Assembly (NCBI RefSeq): GCF_009827575.1
Contig: NZ_WTYR01000001.1
Location: 62,001-126,000 of the forward strand
DNA from: Alteriqipengyuania halimionae
GTDB lineage: Bacteria; Pseudomonadota; Alphaproteobacteria; Sphingomonadales; Sphingomonadaceae
Length of the DNA stretch: 64,000 bases
Direction: 5' to 3'
Below are positions 35,375 to 46,342 of the stretch, one piece after another (within the stretch, counting starts at the first letter, position 1; the number at the start of each line of letters is the position of its first letter). The notes below the pieces were generated by a model. That model was given only the letters and a program-made list of their open reading frames with translations. It was not told the origin of the DNA and made no database searches. The position numbers were made by a program, and so were the translations under genes.

Positions 35375-36888
35375 GCGGTCTCCCCCCTGAACATCCGCCC
35401 GAAGAGGCGGAAGGGCGCGACGAAATGACCGCGCTCGCCAAGGGCGGGCGAACCAATTTCTTCGGCTTCGTGCTGCGTCTCGTCGCGCGTATCCCGTTCC
35501 TCTTCATCGCCGGCCGGATGTACGGTGCGGAGGAACTGGGCCGCTTCGCCTCCGCGCTGGTGCTGGCCGAGTTCGCCGCGATGCTCGCTACGATGGGCGA
35601 AAAGCGCGGGCTCGCCGCGCGGCTCACCAATGGCGAAGGGCCGGACGCAAACGTGGTTTATGACGGACTGCTGCTGAGCCTGATCGTCTCGTCGATATTC
35701 GCAGGCTTCCTGTGGCTGGTGCCCGGGCCGATGTTCCCGTCCGGCGATTACAGCCAGGTCGATCGGCTGGTGGTGCTGGCGATTCCTGCGGTCGCGCTGA
35801 CCGAGATCCTGCTCGCCGCGCAGGCCTACAAATTCGATATCGCCACCACCGTACGATCGCGTGCGGTGGTAGAGCCCTGGGTACTCTCGATCGCGGCTTT
35901 CGTCCTGTTCTACTACATCCGCGACGAGGGGCTAATGCTGTCCTTCCTCGCCAGCGTCTATGCCGCGCTGATCGTGGCATTGGTCGCTTTCCTCAAGACC
36001 TATGGCCTTCCGCGCGGGTGGGACCCGAGCCCGCGCGTCATGGGGCTGATCGTGATCCGGGGCCTGCCGCTGGCCGGGGCCGATGCGATCGAATGGGGCA
36101 CAAGGCGGCTCGACCTGTTCATCCTCGGCCTGTTCGCGGCTCCCTCGGCGGTGGGCATCTACTATGTCGCGCAGCAGATCGCCTCGCTGCCGCAGAAGCT
36201 GAAGCAGAGCTTCGATCCGGTGCTCGGCCCGGTCATCACCAAGGCGGTGAAGGACAAGGATTGGGGCCGGATCGCCAAGCAGATCCGCCAGGTCGCATTC
36301 TGGATCGTCGCCGCGCAGGCGGGGATCGCGCTCACGCTCGGCCTTGCCGGGGACTCGCTGATGCGGCTGGTCGGCAACGATTTCCCCTTCGGCACCGGCG
36401 CGCTCGCTTTCCTGCTGGCGGCCGAAGTCGCCGCGGCACTGGCCGTCACTTCGGAGGCCGCGCTGGTCTATGTCGCGCGGGTTCGCAATCTGTGGCTGTC
36501 GGTGACGACGATCGGGTTGCAGGCCGCGCTGACGATCACCTTCATGGTGATCGGGCGGCAATATGACATGCCCGACGGGGTGCTGGCAGCGGCGGCGGCT
36601 TGCGCGCTGTTCATTGCGCTGGTCTTCGCCTCGCTCGCCAAGGGCTATGTCCTCTCGCGCATTCTCGGCCATTCGGTGAACAATTTCCGCTGGGCTTTGG
36701 TTTACGCCGCCGCACCCGCAGTGCTGGTGGGCTGGATCTTCATGCAATTGCCCGAGTGGACGCAATTGGTGTTCGGAATTCCGGCGGTGCTCGGCGTCTA
36801 TGCCTGGGTGGTATGGAAACGTGGCTTCACCGAGGATGACCGCATGCTCTTCCGCAAGAACATCGCGCCTCAGATCGAGGGCGAATAA
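35371..36888 (+). CDS. Lipopolysaccharide/oligosaccharide flippase-like membrane protein
   Basis: Polytopic membrane protein of 505 residues with about 12-14 predicted helices, of the Wzx-like MOP-exporter type. A cytoplasmic N-terminus (EHPPEEAEGRDEMTALAKGG) is followed by a first helix region ending RIPFLFIAGRMYGAEELGRF, the typical family start. Later landmarks are GTRRLDLFILGLFAAPSAVG, YVAQQIASLPQKLKQSFDPV and the cytoplasmic tail WKRGFTEDDRMLFRK. It probably moves lipid-linked sugars across the inner membrane. The substrate is unknown and no glycosyltransferases are adjacent. Confidence 0.8.
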   Translation: MSGLPPEHPPEEAEGRDEMTALAKGGRTNFFGFVLRLVARIPFLFIAGRMYGAEELGRFASALVLAEFAAMLATMGEKRGLAARLTNGEGPDANVVYDGLLLSLIVSSIFAGFLWLVPGPMFPSGDYSQVDRLVVLAIPAVALTEILLAAQAYKFDIATTVRSRAVVEPWVLSIAAFVLFYYIRDEGLMLSFLASVYAALIVALVAFLKTYGLPRGWDPSPRVMGLIVIRGLPLAGADAIEWGTRRLDLFILGLFAAPSAVGIYYVAQQIASLPQKLKQSFDPVLGPVITKAVKDKDWGRIAKQIRQVAFWIVAAQAGIALTLGLAGDSLMRLVGNDFPFGTGALAFLLAAEVAAALAVTSEAALVYVARVRNLWLSVTTIGLQAALTITFMVIGRQYDMPDGVLAAAAACALFIALVFASLAKGYVLSRILGHSVNNFRWALVYAAAPAVLVGWIFMQLPEWTQLVFGIPAVLGVYAWVVWKRGFTEDDRMLFRKNIAPQIEGE

Positions 36889-36976
36889 CGTCTCGCCGAC
36901 ATTCAGAACCGGTTCACCGGAGTCCGTCGAGCTTCGCGTCCGTTGCGGGAGAACGACGGAAAGAGGAGCGGGACTG

Positions 36977-38593
36977 ATGACGAGATTGGCGAAATACGCG
37001 ATGACCGGGGTGGCGGTTGCCTTGCTGGCCGGATGCGCGACCAGTGGCGATACGATCGACACGACCGGAGCCAGTACAAGCGACAGCGGAGAAGTGGCTC
37101 CTTCTCCCCCGCCACCTCCGCCACCACCGCCCCCTCCAGCGCGGATGGCCGCTCCGACGACTCTGGCGACGAGCGTACCGCCGGTGATCGTGCCAACCGA
37201 TCCGGGCCGCGAGCAATATGACGGGAAGGAAGTATCGCCGGTGAAGCGCGTGGCAGACGAGCCGGTCTCCACGTTCTCGGTCGATGTCGATACCGGCGCC
37301 TACGCCAATATGCGGCGTTTCCTGCGCGACGGTCAGCGTCCGCCCGAAGCGGCGGTACGGACCGAAGAATTCATCAATTACTTCCGTTACGATTACGGGA
37401 AGCCACAGGACCGCTCGACCCCTTTCTCGGTCGCGACCGATGTGGGTGTGACGCCATGGAACCGCGACACCCGCCTGCTGCGGATCGGCCTGCAGGGGTA
37501 TGACATTCCGCGTGAGGAGCGCCCGGCGGCCAATCTGGTCTTCCTGCTCGATGTCTCGGGCTCTATGGGCTCGCCGGACAAGCTACCATTGCTCCAGACT
37601 GCGCTCAAAGGCCTGGTCGACAATCTCGGCGAGGAGGATCTCGTCTCGATCGTCGTCTATGCGGGCGCGGCAGGGTTGGTGCTCCAGCCGACCAACGACG
37701 CGGGTGAGATCAAGCGCGCCTTGGACATGCTCTCGGCCGGCGGTTCCACCGCAGGAGGGGCCGGACTCCAGCTCGCCTACCAGATCGCGCGCGACAATTT
37801 CATCGAGGGCGGGGTCAATCGCGTGATCATCGGCACCGATGGCGATTTCAATGTCGGCATCACTGGCGATTCGCTGATCGAGCGCATCGAAAAGGAACGC
37901 GACACGGGCGTGACGCTTTCGGTGCTCGGTTTCGGCACCGGCAATTACAACGAGGCGGTGATGGAGCAGGTCGCCAACAAGGGGAACGGCAACTACTCCT
38001 ACATCGACAGCGCGCTCGAGGCCCGCAAGGTGCTGGGCGAGGAGATGAGCTCGACCCTGTTCACGATCGCCAAGGACGTGAAGATCCAGATCGAATTCAA
38101 TCCGAAATACGTCAAGCAATATCGCCTGATCGGGTATGAGAACCGCGCCCTGCGCGAGCAGGACTTCGAAAACGACAAGGTCGATGCCGGCGAAATCGGG
38201 GCCAGCCACCAGGTTACCGCGCTCTACGAGATCGTGCCTGCCGACAAGGATGGCTGGATCGCCGAGCGACGCTATGACGGCAATCGCGCCCCGTCCGCAT
38301 CGGGTTCGGGCAGCGAAATGGCCTATATCAAGCTGCGCTACAAACTGCCCGATGGCGATGAGTCCACGCTGGTCGAACGCGCGGTGCCGGCTTCGATGTT
38401 GGCGGCGGCCAAGCCTTTGCGCGGCGATTTCGCGTTCGTGGCCGGAGTTGCCGCGTTCGGGCAATATCTGCGCGGCGACGATCTGCTCGGCGATTTCGGT
38501 CCCGATCGGATCGCATCCCTGGTCGGTCCACAGAACGATTATTACCGCGCCGAATTCGTAAAGCTGGTCGAAGCCAGCACCGCAACCGAATAA
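36977..38593 (+). CDS. VWA-domain lipoprotein (YfbK-like)
   Basis: A 538-residue lipoprotein with signal MTRLAKYAMTGVAVALLAGC (Cys at residue 20). A polyproline run of 11 residues precedes the domains. A conserved pre-VWA region (DEPVSTFSVDVDTGAYANMR, RTEEFINYFRYDYGKP) leads into the VWA domain with a complete MIDAS-type motif (LVFLLDVSGSMGSPDKLPLL), GGSTAGGAGLQLAYQIA and IIGTDGDFNVGI. A C-terminal DUF3520-like segment (VTALYEIVPA, FAFVAGVAAFGQYLRGDDLL) closes it. This is the YfbK/von Willebrand lipoprotein family; its role is unknown, probably protein-protein binding at the outer membrane. ATG 36977 is used; the frame open to 36800 overlaps the flippase gene. Confidence 0.87.
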   Translation: MTRLAKYAMTGVAVALLAGCATSGDTIDTTGASTSDSGEVAPSPPPPPPPPPPPARMAAPTTLATSVPPVIVPTDPGREQYDGKEVSPVKRVADEPVSTFSVDVDTGAYANMRRFLRDGQRPPEAAVRTEEFINYFRYDYGKPQDRSTPFSVATDVGVTPWNRDTRLLRIGLQGYDIPREERPAANLVFLLDVSGSMGSPDKLPLLQTALKGLVDNLGEEDLVSIVVYAGAAGLVLQPTNDAGEIKRALDMLSAGGSTAGGAGLQLAYQIARDNFIEGGVNRVIIGTDGDFNVGITGDSLIERIEKERDTGVTLSVLGFGTGNYNEAVMEQVANKGNGNYSYIDSALEARKVLGEEMSSTLFTIAKDVKIQIEFNPKYVKQYRLIGYENRALREQDFENDKVDAGEIGASHQVTALYEIVPADKDGWIAERRYDGNRAPSASGSGSEMAYIKLRYKLPDGDESTLVERAVPASMLAAAKPLRGDFAFVAGVAAFGQYLRGDDLLGDFGPDRIASLVGPQNDYYRAEFVKLVEASTATE

Positions 38594-38646
38594 GCCTTTA
38601 TCGAGGGCATTGAGGCGAACGGGCTGGGCGGCTATCGCAACAGGCG

Positions 38647-39372
38647 ATGGATTCCCGCCCGCTCTTCGTCGCCGCCGGTGCACTCGCCGTGCTGGGCATT
38701 GCCGCTGCCAGCCATGCTGCGCTTTCGCCGGATTTCATCGCGCAGATGGAAAGCGAGGCCGATGCGCTCGCCAAGAAGCGGATCGCGGTCGAATTCCACA
38801 CGCGCAACGGTAATTATTCGCGTCACCCCGAATTGTCCGGCGGCCGATCGCTCATGCCGGACGAGCGGCTCGACATCGCGCGCAAGATCGACATGTTGCC
38901 CGGTGTCGGCGGCGTGCACTGGGCGCGCGAGGAGCGGCTCCAGATCGATCGGGCTGCAGCCGAAGACCCGCTCTTTTGCGAACGCCGGATTGCGGCGATC
39001 CTCAAGTCGCGCTCGATCCGTTTCGACGAGGCGAGCGCAAGGCTCGATCCCACCAGCGCGGCCCTGCTCGATGAAGTGGCCGAGGCCTTGCGGCCCTGCG
39101 TCGGCGGCCTCATCGCGATTATCGGCCATACCGACGACAATGGCGATCCGGTGGCCAATCGCGCCCTGTCCGAACAGCGCGCCGAACGCGTCCGCCAGGC
39201 ACTGGCGCAGCGCGGCATCCCCGCAGACGATTTCGTGATCGAAGGGATGGGCTCGACAAAGCCCATGGAAGGGCTGGACCCCGCCGATCCGGCCAATCGC
39301 CGGATCGAATTCAAGCTGCTGCAAAAGGCGCCGCTGGTGCCCACGGCAGTCGATGCGCCGGGAGCCGGCTGA
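38647..39372 (+). CDS. OmpA-family peptidoglycan-binding protein
   Basis: A 241-residue envelope protein. An N-terminal signal or anchor (LFVAAGALAVLGIAAASHAA) is followed by a BON-like segment (DIARKIDMLPGVGGVHW) and a C-terminal OmpA domain: RSIRFDEASARLDPTSAALL, IAIIGHTDDNGDPVANRALS, QRAERVRQALAQRGI and the peptidoglycan-binding PADPANRRIEFKL. It anchors to the cell wall through diaminopimelate-binding Asp/Arg residues. Its TGA overlaps the ATG of a 33-residue membrane peptide (TGATG). Confidence 0.85.
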   Translation: MDSRPLFVAAGALAVLGIAAASHAALSPDFIAQMESEADALAKKRIAVEFHTRNGNYSRHPELSGGRSLMPDERLDIARKIDMLPGVGGVHWAREERLQIDRAAAEDPLFCERRIAAILKSRSIRFDEASARLDPTSAALLDEVAEALRPCVGGLIAIIGHTDDNGDPVANRALSEQRAERVRQALAQRGIPADDFVIEGMGSTKPMEGLDPADPANRRIEFKLLQKAPLVPTAVDAPGAG

Positions 39373-39473
39373 TGCCTTTGATCGTCGAAATCATGATCCT
39401 CGCGCTGATTGCCTATGCGATCGGTTTCGGCGCGGGCTTCGCACTCTGGAACAGGAATACATCCGATGGCTGA
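39372..39473 (+). CDS. 33-residue single-helix membrane peptide
   Basis: A tiny ORF encoding MPLIVEIMILALIAYAIGFG followed by AGFALWNRN and a short tail. It is one hydrophobic helix of about 22 residues with a GxxxG-like GFGAG motif and a positively charged end, so it should insert in the inner membrane. Its start overlaps the OmpA stop by one base, and its last eight bases overlap the start of the next gene at 39466. This double overlap, with coding-like codon use, supports a real gene coupled to both neighbours. No family is recognised. Confidence 0.65.
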   Translation: MPLIVEIMILALIAYAIGFGAGFALWNRNTSDG

Positions 39474-40086
39474 ACTCATTCAAACGCATTGGCTGGCACT
39501 GGTGCTCGCGGTGTTGCTGGGGCTGTTCGTCGCCTGGTGGCTGTTCGGGCGCAAGAAGCCCGAGCGCGAACGGCATGTCTCTCCCGATGTGCTCGACGAA
39601 GGTGCAGCGCCGGCCAATCGCAACCAGGCCCTGATCGACGCGCCGCCAGCCGCCGCGATGGATTCGCTCGCCGGGGCCGGAGTGGCCGTCTCTGCCGCAG
39701 GTGGCGAGGACAAGGTCGAAACCGACAATGCCGAGGACAAGGTGGAAGCCTCGGCCGCCGCCGCGGCGACCACGCCCCAGACTGCGGATGCGCCTCCCGT
39801 CGCGCCCGAACCGGTGCCCGCAGCGGCGACGGCGACCCCGGCGGATCCCGACGCGCTCAAGACGATCAAGGGCGTGGGCCCGAAACTCCGGACCCGCCTC
39901 GCCGAGCTTGGCGTCACCTCGATCGCGCAGGTCGCGGCGTGGACCGAAGAGGATGTCGACCGCATCGACGCGCAGCTCGAACCGCGCTTCCAGGGGCGCA
40001 TCCGGCGCGACAATTGGGTCGAGCAGGCGAAGCTGCTCGAAACCGGCGATCGCGCGGCTTACGAAGCGAAATTCGGCAAGCTCTGA
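39466..40086 (+). CDS. Membrane-anchored helix-hairpin-helix protein
   Basis: A 206-residue protein from ATG 39466: one N-terminal transmembrane helix (HWLALVLAVLLGLFVAWWLF), an Ala/Pro-rich acidic linker of about 85 residues, and a C-terminal helix-hairpin-helix domain (LKTIKGVGPKLRTRLAELGV, then AAWTEEDVDRIDAQL and GRIRRDNWVEQA). The same HHH domain is fused to ribosomal protein L21 or placed in membrane proteins of many alphaproteobacteria; its function is not established. It overlaps the 33-residue peptide gene and belongs to the OmpA cassette. Confidence 0.78.
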   Translation: MAELIQTHWLALVLAVLLGLFVAWWLFGRKKPERERHVSPDVLDEGAAPANRNQALIDAPPAAAMDSLAGAGVAVSAAGGEDKVETDNAEDKVEASAAAAATTPQTADAPPVAPEPVPAAATATPADPDALKTIKGVGPKLRTRLAELGVTSIAQVAAWTEEDVDRIDAQLEPRFQGRIRRDNWVEQAKLLETGDRAAYEAKFGKL

Positions 40087-40127
40087 CTGGTTCGCCTTCC
40101 TCCCTGCCTCCCTGCGGAGGGCGGCAA

Positions 40128-40694
40128 TCAGGTTTCGGGAACGGGCGTCACGCTCTCGGACATATCTCCGGGCGTTTCAGCACGTGCGCGGCACTCGGTG
40201 CGCAAAGCGCGGGTCAGGGGGCTCGCGGGTAGTCGCAGCATTCCGCCACCGGGCAGCGTCGCCGTGAATCGATCGTCGAGGATGCGCCAGCGTTCGTCAT
40301 GCGCATCGAGACTCCCGATCCAGCGTGCGGGCGGCTCGGCATCGACCGGGATGCGCAGCCGCAGATTGCCGACCAGCGCCAGCAGAGCGCCCGTGCCATC
40401 GGGCGCGGGGAAATGGCGTGTGATCGCGATCCGCTTGGCGCCCAGCGCGCCGTCTTCGCAGGCCAGCGACAGGAGCGGGGTCGATCCTTCGACACCGAAG
40501 GTGACGATCCCGTTTGCGCCTTCGCGCCACTCCGCATCGTCGGGCTGTTCGGGTGCGGGCGGCGCAGGCCTCGGCGAAGGCACGCGGGTTTCCATCGGCA
40601 CGCGCGCGGCGTAGGCGGCATCGGTTTCGTCCGGCGCGGAATTCGAACACGCGGCCAGCGGCACCAGCAGGACGGAAAGGAGCGAGCGCTTCAT
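40128..40694 (-). CDS. Hypothetical lipoprotein (paralogue of 40736-41323)
   Basis: A 188-residue predicted lipoprotein (signal MKRSLLSVLLVPLAAC). A Pro-rich linker (VPSPRPAPPAPEQPDD) leads to a beta-rich domain with an internal Cys in LLSLACEDGALG and another near the C-terminus (RALRTECRA), possibly a disulfide. No known family is recognised. It resembles its upstream neighbour in length, the tryptophan near the domain start, both Cys positions and the closing LRxPAS/LRxxIxxCRA-like pattern, so the pair probably arose by duplication. Confidence 0.7.
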   Translation of the reverse strand: MKRSLLSVLLVPLAACSNSAPDETDAAYAARVPMETRVPSPRPAPPAPEQPDDAEWREGANGIVTFGVEGSTPLLSLACEDGALGAKRIAITRHFPAPDGTGALLALVGNLRLRIPVDAEPPARWIGSLDAHDERWRILDDRFTATLPGGGMLRLPASPLTRALRTECRARAETPGDMSESVTPVPET

Positions 40695-40735
40695 CTGGCA
40701 GGCGGATTAGGCGCTCGGCCCATGCGAGGAAAGTG

Positions 40736-41323
40736 TCACTCCCCGGCTTTCCCCGGTGCGCGACAATCGCGGATCACCTGGCGCAACTGCTCGGTCGCGG
40801 GCACACGCAGGGAATACTCCGCTCCATCGTCGAGCCTCAGGCTGATCGGGTATTCGGTTTCGAGCAGCAGGCCCGCCTGCGTTGCCTCAGGGTCGAGCCG
40901 CGCCTGCCACATCGCACCTCCGCCCAGATCGCTTTCGATGCCGGTAACCTCGGCGCGCTCGGTCGCGCCGCCGGAGCGCAGTTCGAGCACGCGTTCCTCG
41001 CCCGCCACCGCGCCGGGCGTGATCCAGTTGAACAGCACCGTCTTGCCGCTCTCCTCGGCCGTCTCGTCGTCGTCGCCCCTGCTATCGCAGCGCAGGGTCA
41101 GCATGCCGTTTTCGTCGGGCGGACCGTAGAGTGCGGATTGCGATGCGGTCTTGTAGGACCAGCGCCGCCCGTCCTCGCCACGCTCGCTTTCGCTGTCGAC
41201 GCCCGGATCGAAGGCCGGCTGCGCCTCGACGAGATTTGCCCGCTCGCCATCATCCGCCGGTTCATTGCCCGAGCATGCGGTGAGGGCCAGCATGGCCGTG
41301 GCTAGAATGGCGCTGCGCATCAT
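40736..41323 (-). CDS. Hypothetical lipoprotein (paralogue of 40128-40694)
   Basis: A 195-residue predicted lipoprotein (signal MMRSAILATAMLALTAC). The domain begins RRWSYKTASQSALYGPPDEN, with Cys in MLTLRCDSRGDDD, an acidic insert, and a C-terminal YSLRVPATEQLRQVIRDCRA. No named family is recognised. The two conserved cysteines and the terminal pattern match the adjacent lipoprotein gene. It lies just after an S10 peptidase gene on the same strand (eight bases), so co-transcription is likely. Confidence 0.7.
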   Translation of the reverse strand: MMRSAILATAMLALTACSGNEPADDGERANLVEAQPAFDPGVDSESERGEDGRRWSYKTASQSALYGPPDENGMLTLRCDSRGDDDETAEESGKTVLFNWITPGAVAGEERVLELRSGGATERAEVTGIESDLGGGAMWQARLDPEATQAGLLLETEYPISLRLDDGAEYSLRVPATEQLRQVIRDCRAPGKAGE

Positions 41324-41331
41324 AATCTCCG

Positions 41332-42846
41332 TCAGCGGTTGCGGATGAAGGCACGGATATCGGCGGAGAGCTTCGTCCGGTCCTCGTCACGAATATACAT
41401 CATGTGGCCCGCATCGTAATAATGGAATTCGACCCGCTCCTGCGGGATGCCGATGCGCTTGAGCGAATATTCCGCGCCGAAGAAGGGCGTGGCGAAATCG
41501 TAGTAGCCTTGGCCCACGAAGGTGCGCAGCTGGGAGTTCTGGCGCATCGCCTGCCCGATGAAGGGCGCGACGTTGAGATAGGCACCGCGTCCGCGTCCCG
41601 ACAGCGACCAGTCCCAGCTGCGGCCCGGATCGCTGCCGATCGCCTGGTATTCGCGATCCGTCTCGAAGCCGAGGGTACCGCGCGACCAGGCATTGATCGC
41701 GGCGGTGTAGCCCGCGTCGATGCCGTAGAAGCTGGGGTCGTTGTCCGGGTACTCGCCCGCATTGTCGTAGTCGCGGCCGGTGTAGCGGCTGTCGAGCCGT
41801 CCGATAGTCAGCCCCCGGTCGCGGAGCAGTTCCTTGTAGAAGCGCTGGTCGGTTACCCGCAGCTCGGCATTGTCGAGGAAGGTTTCGGACAGGCCGGTCA
41901 GCCGGGAAAGCTCGGCGCGCACGCTCGCACGCTCGGCGGCAGGCAGGTCCTGCCCCTCCATCAGCGCCGTGGCGTAAGGCCCGATCGCGAAGCGGCGCGC
42001 TTGTTCGGCAATCGCCTCCACCGACGGGGCCTGAGCCTTGCCGTGGTAGTAAGCAGCGGTCGCCATGTTGGGCAGCGCCATCACATAGGCCATTTCGTTG
42101 CCCGGCGTCGGCTCGCGCGCGGCGAAATCGAGGATGGTCGAGATCAGGATCAGCCCGTTGAGACCTACGTCATTGTAGGTCGCCCCCTCCAGCTCGCGCA
42201 CCACCATCGCGGTGCGGGTCGTGCCGTAGCTTTCGCCGCCGAGATATTTGGGGCTGTTCCACCGGTTATTGTCGTTGATCCAGCGGCGGATCACCGTGGC
42301 GACCGCGCGCGCGTCCTGCTCGAGCCCGTAATAGTCCTCTGGATCGGTGTTTTCGGTCAGGTAGCTGAAGCCCGTGCCCGGCGGATCGATGAAGACGAGG
42401 TCCGCGACGTCGAGCAGCGAGTCCGGATTGTCGAGGATCGGGTAGGGCGGCGCGCCATCGTCCGTCGCGTCTGAAGGAATCGCGACCCGCTTCGGCCCGA
42501 ACGCCCCCATCTGCAACCAGACCGAGCCGGAACCCGGCCCACCATTGTAGATGAAGAACACGGGACGAGATGTGTCGCGCGGGTTCTTCACGTAGCTGGT
42601 GGTGACGATCACCGCTTCGGGCTTGCCCTCGTCATCGGTCAGTACGGTTTCCGCCATCGTCGCGGTGTAACCGATCCGCTGCCCGCCGAATGTGCCGGTC
42701 AGGTCGCGGGTGCGAACCTGCGGATCGAGCTTCGCGGGGGCTGCCGATTTTCCGGTGTCTGCCGTGTCCTGTGCGGTAGCGGCAGTGGGGAGGGCGATGG
42801 CCAGCGCCATCGCGCCAGCAAGGTGACTGAGGGTGCGAAAGGTCAT
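41332..42846 (-). CDS. S10-family serine carboxypeptidase-like protein
   Basis: Secreted alpha/beta-hydrolase peptidase of 504 residues with a signal peptide (LAGAMALAIALPTAATAQ). The oxyanion region is VFFIYNGGPGSGSVWLQMGA, typical of carboxypeptidase Y-type S10 enzymes. The catalytic Ser is in YLGGESYGTTRTAMV, the Asp is probably in the GYYDFATPFFGAEY region and the His is in YYDAGHMMYIRDEDR. It is probably periplasmic. It is followed by the two paralogous lipoprotein genes on the same strand. Confidence 0.9.
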   Translation of the reverse strand: MTFRTLSHLAGAMALAIALPTAATAQDTADTGKSAAPAKLDPQVRTRDLTGTFGGQRIGYTATMAETVLTDDEGKPEAVIVTTSYVKNPRDTSRPVFFIYNGGPGSGSVWLQMGAFGPKRVAIPSDATDDGAPPYPILDNPDSLLDVADLVFIDPPGTGFSYLTENTDPEDYYGLEQDARAVATVIRRWINDNNRWNSPKYLGGESYGTTRTAMVVRELEGATYNDVGLNGLILISTILDFAAREPTPGNEMAYVMALPNMATAAYYHGKAQAPSVEAIAEQARRFAIGPYATALMEGQDLPAAERASVRAELSRLTGLSETFLDNAELRVTDQRFYKELLRDRGLTIGRLDSRYTGRDYDNAGEYPDNDPSFYGIDAGYTAAINAWSRGTLGFETDREYQAIGSDPGRSWDWSLSGRGRGAYLNVAPFIGQAMRQNSQLRTFVGQGYYDFATPFFGAEYSLKRIGIPQERVEFHYYDAGHMMYIRDEDRTKLSADIRAFIRNR

Positions 42847-42894
42847 GCCGGTGCTATGCCAGCCGATCGCGGCCGGGTAAATGCGCGGGAAGCG

Positions 42895-43421
42895 TCAGGC
42901 GCAGGCTTCAATCCGCTGGAGCCGCATCACGAAATCGCCATCTATTCCATCGGCAATGATGAGGCCGATGCTGTGAGCTTCTTCTGTGGCGAAGGCAGGT
43001 GCGTCGACGTCCTTCCCGAACAGCGAGGTTTCCAGATCGGCAAGGTCGATCACGGCGACGGACCAGTCGCCTTCGCTCTCTTCGGTCGTCAGGGGCGCGC
43101 GATAGGCGATGCGCCGTCCGCGCTCCCTGGCATTGGAGCGCAAGGTGGCCTCATAGGTCCGACCATCGCCCGAATAGACGAAGCGCAGCGTCCGCGCTCC
43201 GGCCATCGCGCCTCGGGACAATTCGCGTCGCAGCGAGGTGAACCCGCCGCCGTTGGTATTGAGGGTGCCAGTAAAGGCCAGCGCATCGTCGCCCTGCTCG
43301 ATATGGCCTTTGGAAATCCCACCCATCACGCCGTCATTGACGACCTCCCAGCGCGCGAATTCGTCCGGGTCGCTGAAATCGACCAGCGTGCGGCACGTGC
43401 CGGGCTCGATGGGGGCGAGGG

Positions 43422-43425
<4 letters not shown>
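42895..43425 (-). CDS. CIA30-family (NDUFAF1-like) protein
   Basis: A 176-residue protein with the CIA30 beta-sandwich signature: [47 protein letters not shown] and [12 protein letters not shown]. In mitochondria this family assembles complex I; bacterial members are uncharacterised. The start ATG 43425 overlaps the uvrB stop (ATGA); a GTG three codons earlier is less likely. Translational coupling to uvrB may be positional only. Confidence 0.85.
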
Positions 43426-45596
<2,171 letters not shown>

Positions 45597-45694
45597 GCGC
45601 GCACATATGGGGAACATCTTGCGCGGCTGCAACGCGCTTGAGGATTGCGCTCTGCCTGCTAGCTTCGCGGGCGAATCGAATAGGGAGAAAATAG

Positions 45695-46240
45695 ATGCGT
45701 CGCGAACTGATCATGGCCACGGCCTGCCTTGCCCTCGCGGCCTGTGGCAGCTCCGATGCCGACACCGATGGGGACGGCAAGGTCAGCATGGAAGAGGCGG
45801 CCAGGAAGTCCGCCGACGAAATGATCAAGCCCGAGCCCGGCCAGTACCGCGCCGAAATCGAACTCGTCGAATTCGAAATGCCTGATGCGCCGCCCGAGAT
45901 GCAGGAATTGATCAAGCAGCAGAGCGGCAAAGGCAAGGAGACGAGAGAGTTCTGCCTTAGCGACGAAGATGCCGAAAAGGGTTTCGAGGACATGATCCGC
46001 GAGGGTCAGCAGAACGACGATTGCTCGTTCGACAAGTTCGAGGCCGACGGTGGCAAAATCGACGCGGTGATGCTTTGCGAAAAGGCCGGTGAAGGCAAGG
46101 CGCGCATGGAAATCACGGGCGTCGGCACCAAGACTTCGTCGGACATGACGATGAAAGTGGAAGCGACCGGGCCGGGCGGCCAGAAGGTGCTGATGACGAC
46201 CAAGATGAAGCAGGAGCGCATCGGCGACTGCCCGGGCTAG
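45695..46240 (+). CDS. DUF3617 domain-containing lipoprotein
   Basis: A 181-residue lipoprotein (signal [17 protein letters not shown]). A short EF-hand-like acidic motif ([15 protein letters not shown]) follows the lipid anchor. The DUF3617 part has [31 protein letters not shown], a Cys in [16 protein letters not shown] and [18 protein letters not shown]. The function is unknown and the protein is likely periplasmic. A clear AGGAG site precedes ATG 45695. The acidic motif could bind calcium, but only one loop is present. Confidence 0.82.
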   Translation: MRRELIMATACLALAACGSSDADTDGDGKVSMEEAARKSADEMIKPEPGQYRAEIELVEFEMPDAPPEMQELIKQQSGKGKETREFCLSDEDAEKGFEDMIREGQQNDDCSFDKFEADGGKIDAVMLCEKAGEGKARMEITGVGTKTSSDMTMKVEATGPGGQKVLMTTKMKQERIGDCPG

Positions 46241-46273
46241 GAAGATCGCCAGAAACGCGCTGACGGTTTAATT

Positions 46274-46298
46274 GGAAACTAAAGCGCGCCCCGGCGTT
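46274..46298 (+). promoter_or_regulatory. Candidate EcfG (general stress sigma factor) promoter for the Anbu operon
   Basis: GGAAAC then CGTT, with 17 bases between GGAA and CGTT, matches the alphaproteobacterial EcfG pattern (GGAAC-N16/17-CGTT) apart from one base. It lies 44 bp upstream of the first gene of the operon. Confidence 0.35.
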
Positions 46299-46342
46299 CG
46301 AATGACAGAAGCATAAAAAGACGGGGCATCGAAACGGCGCGA

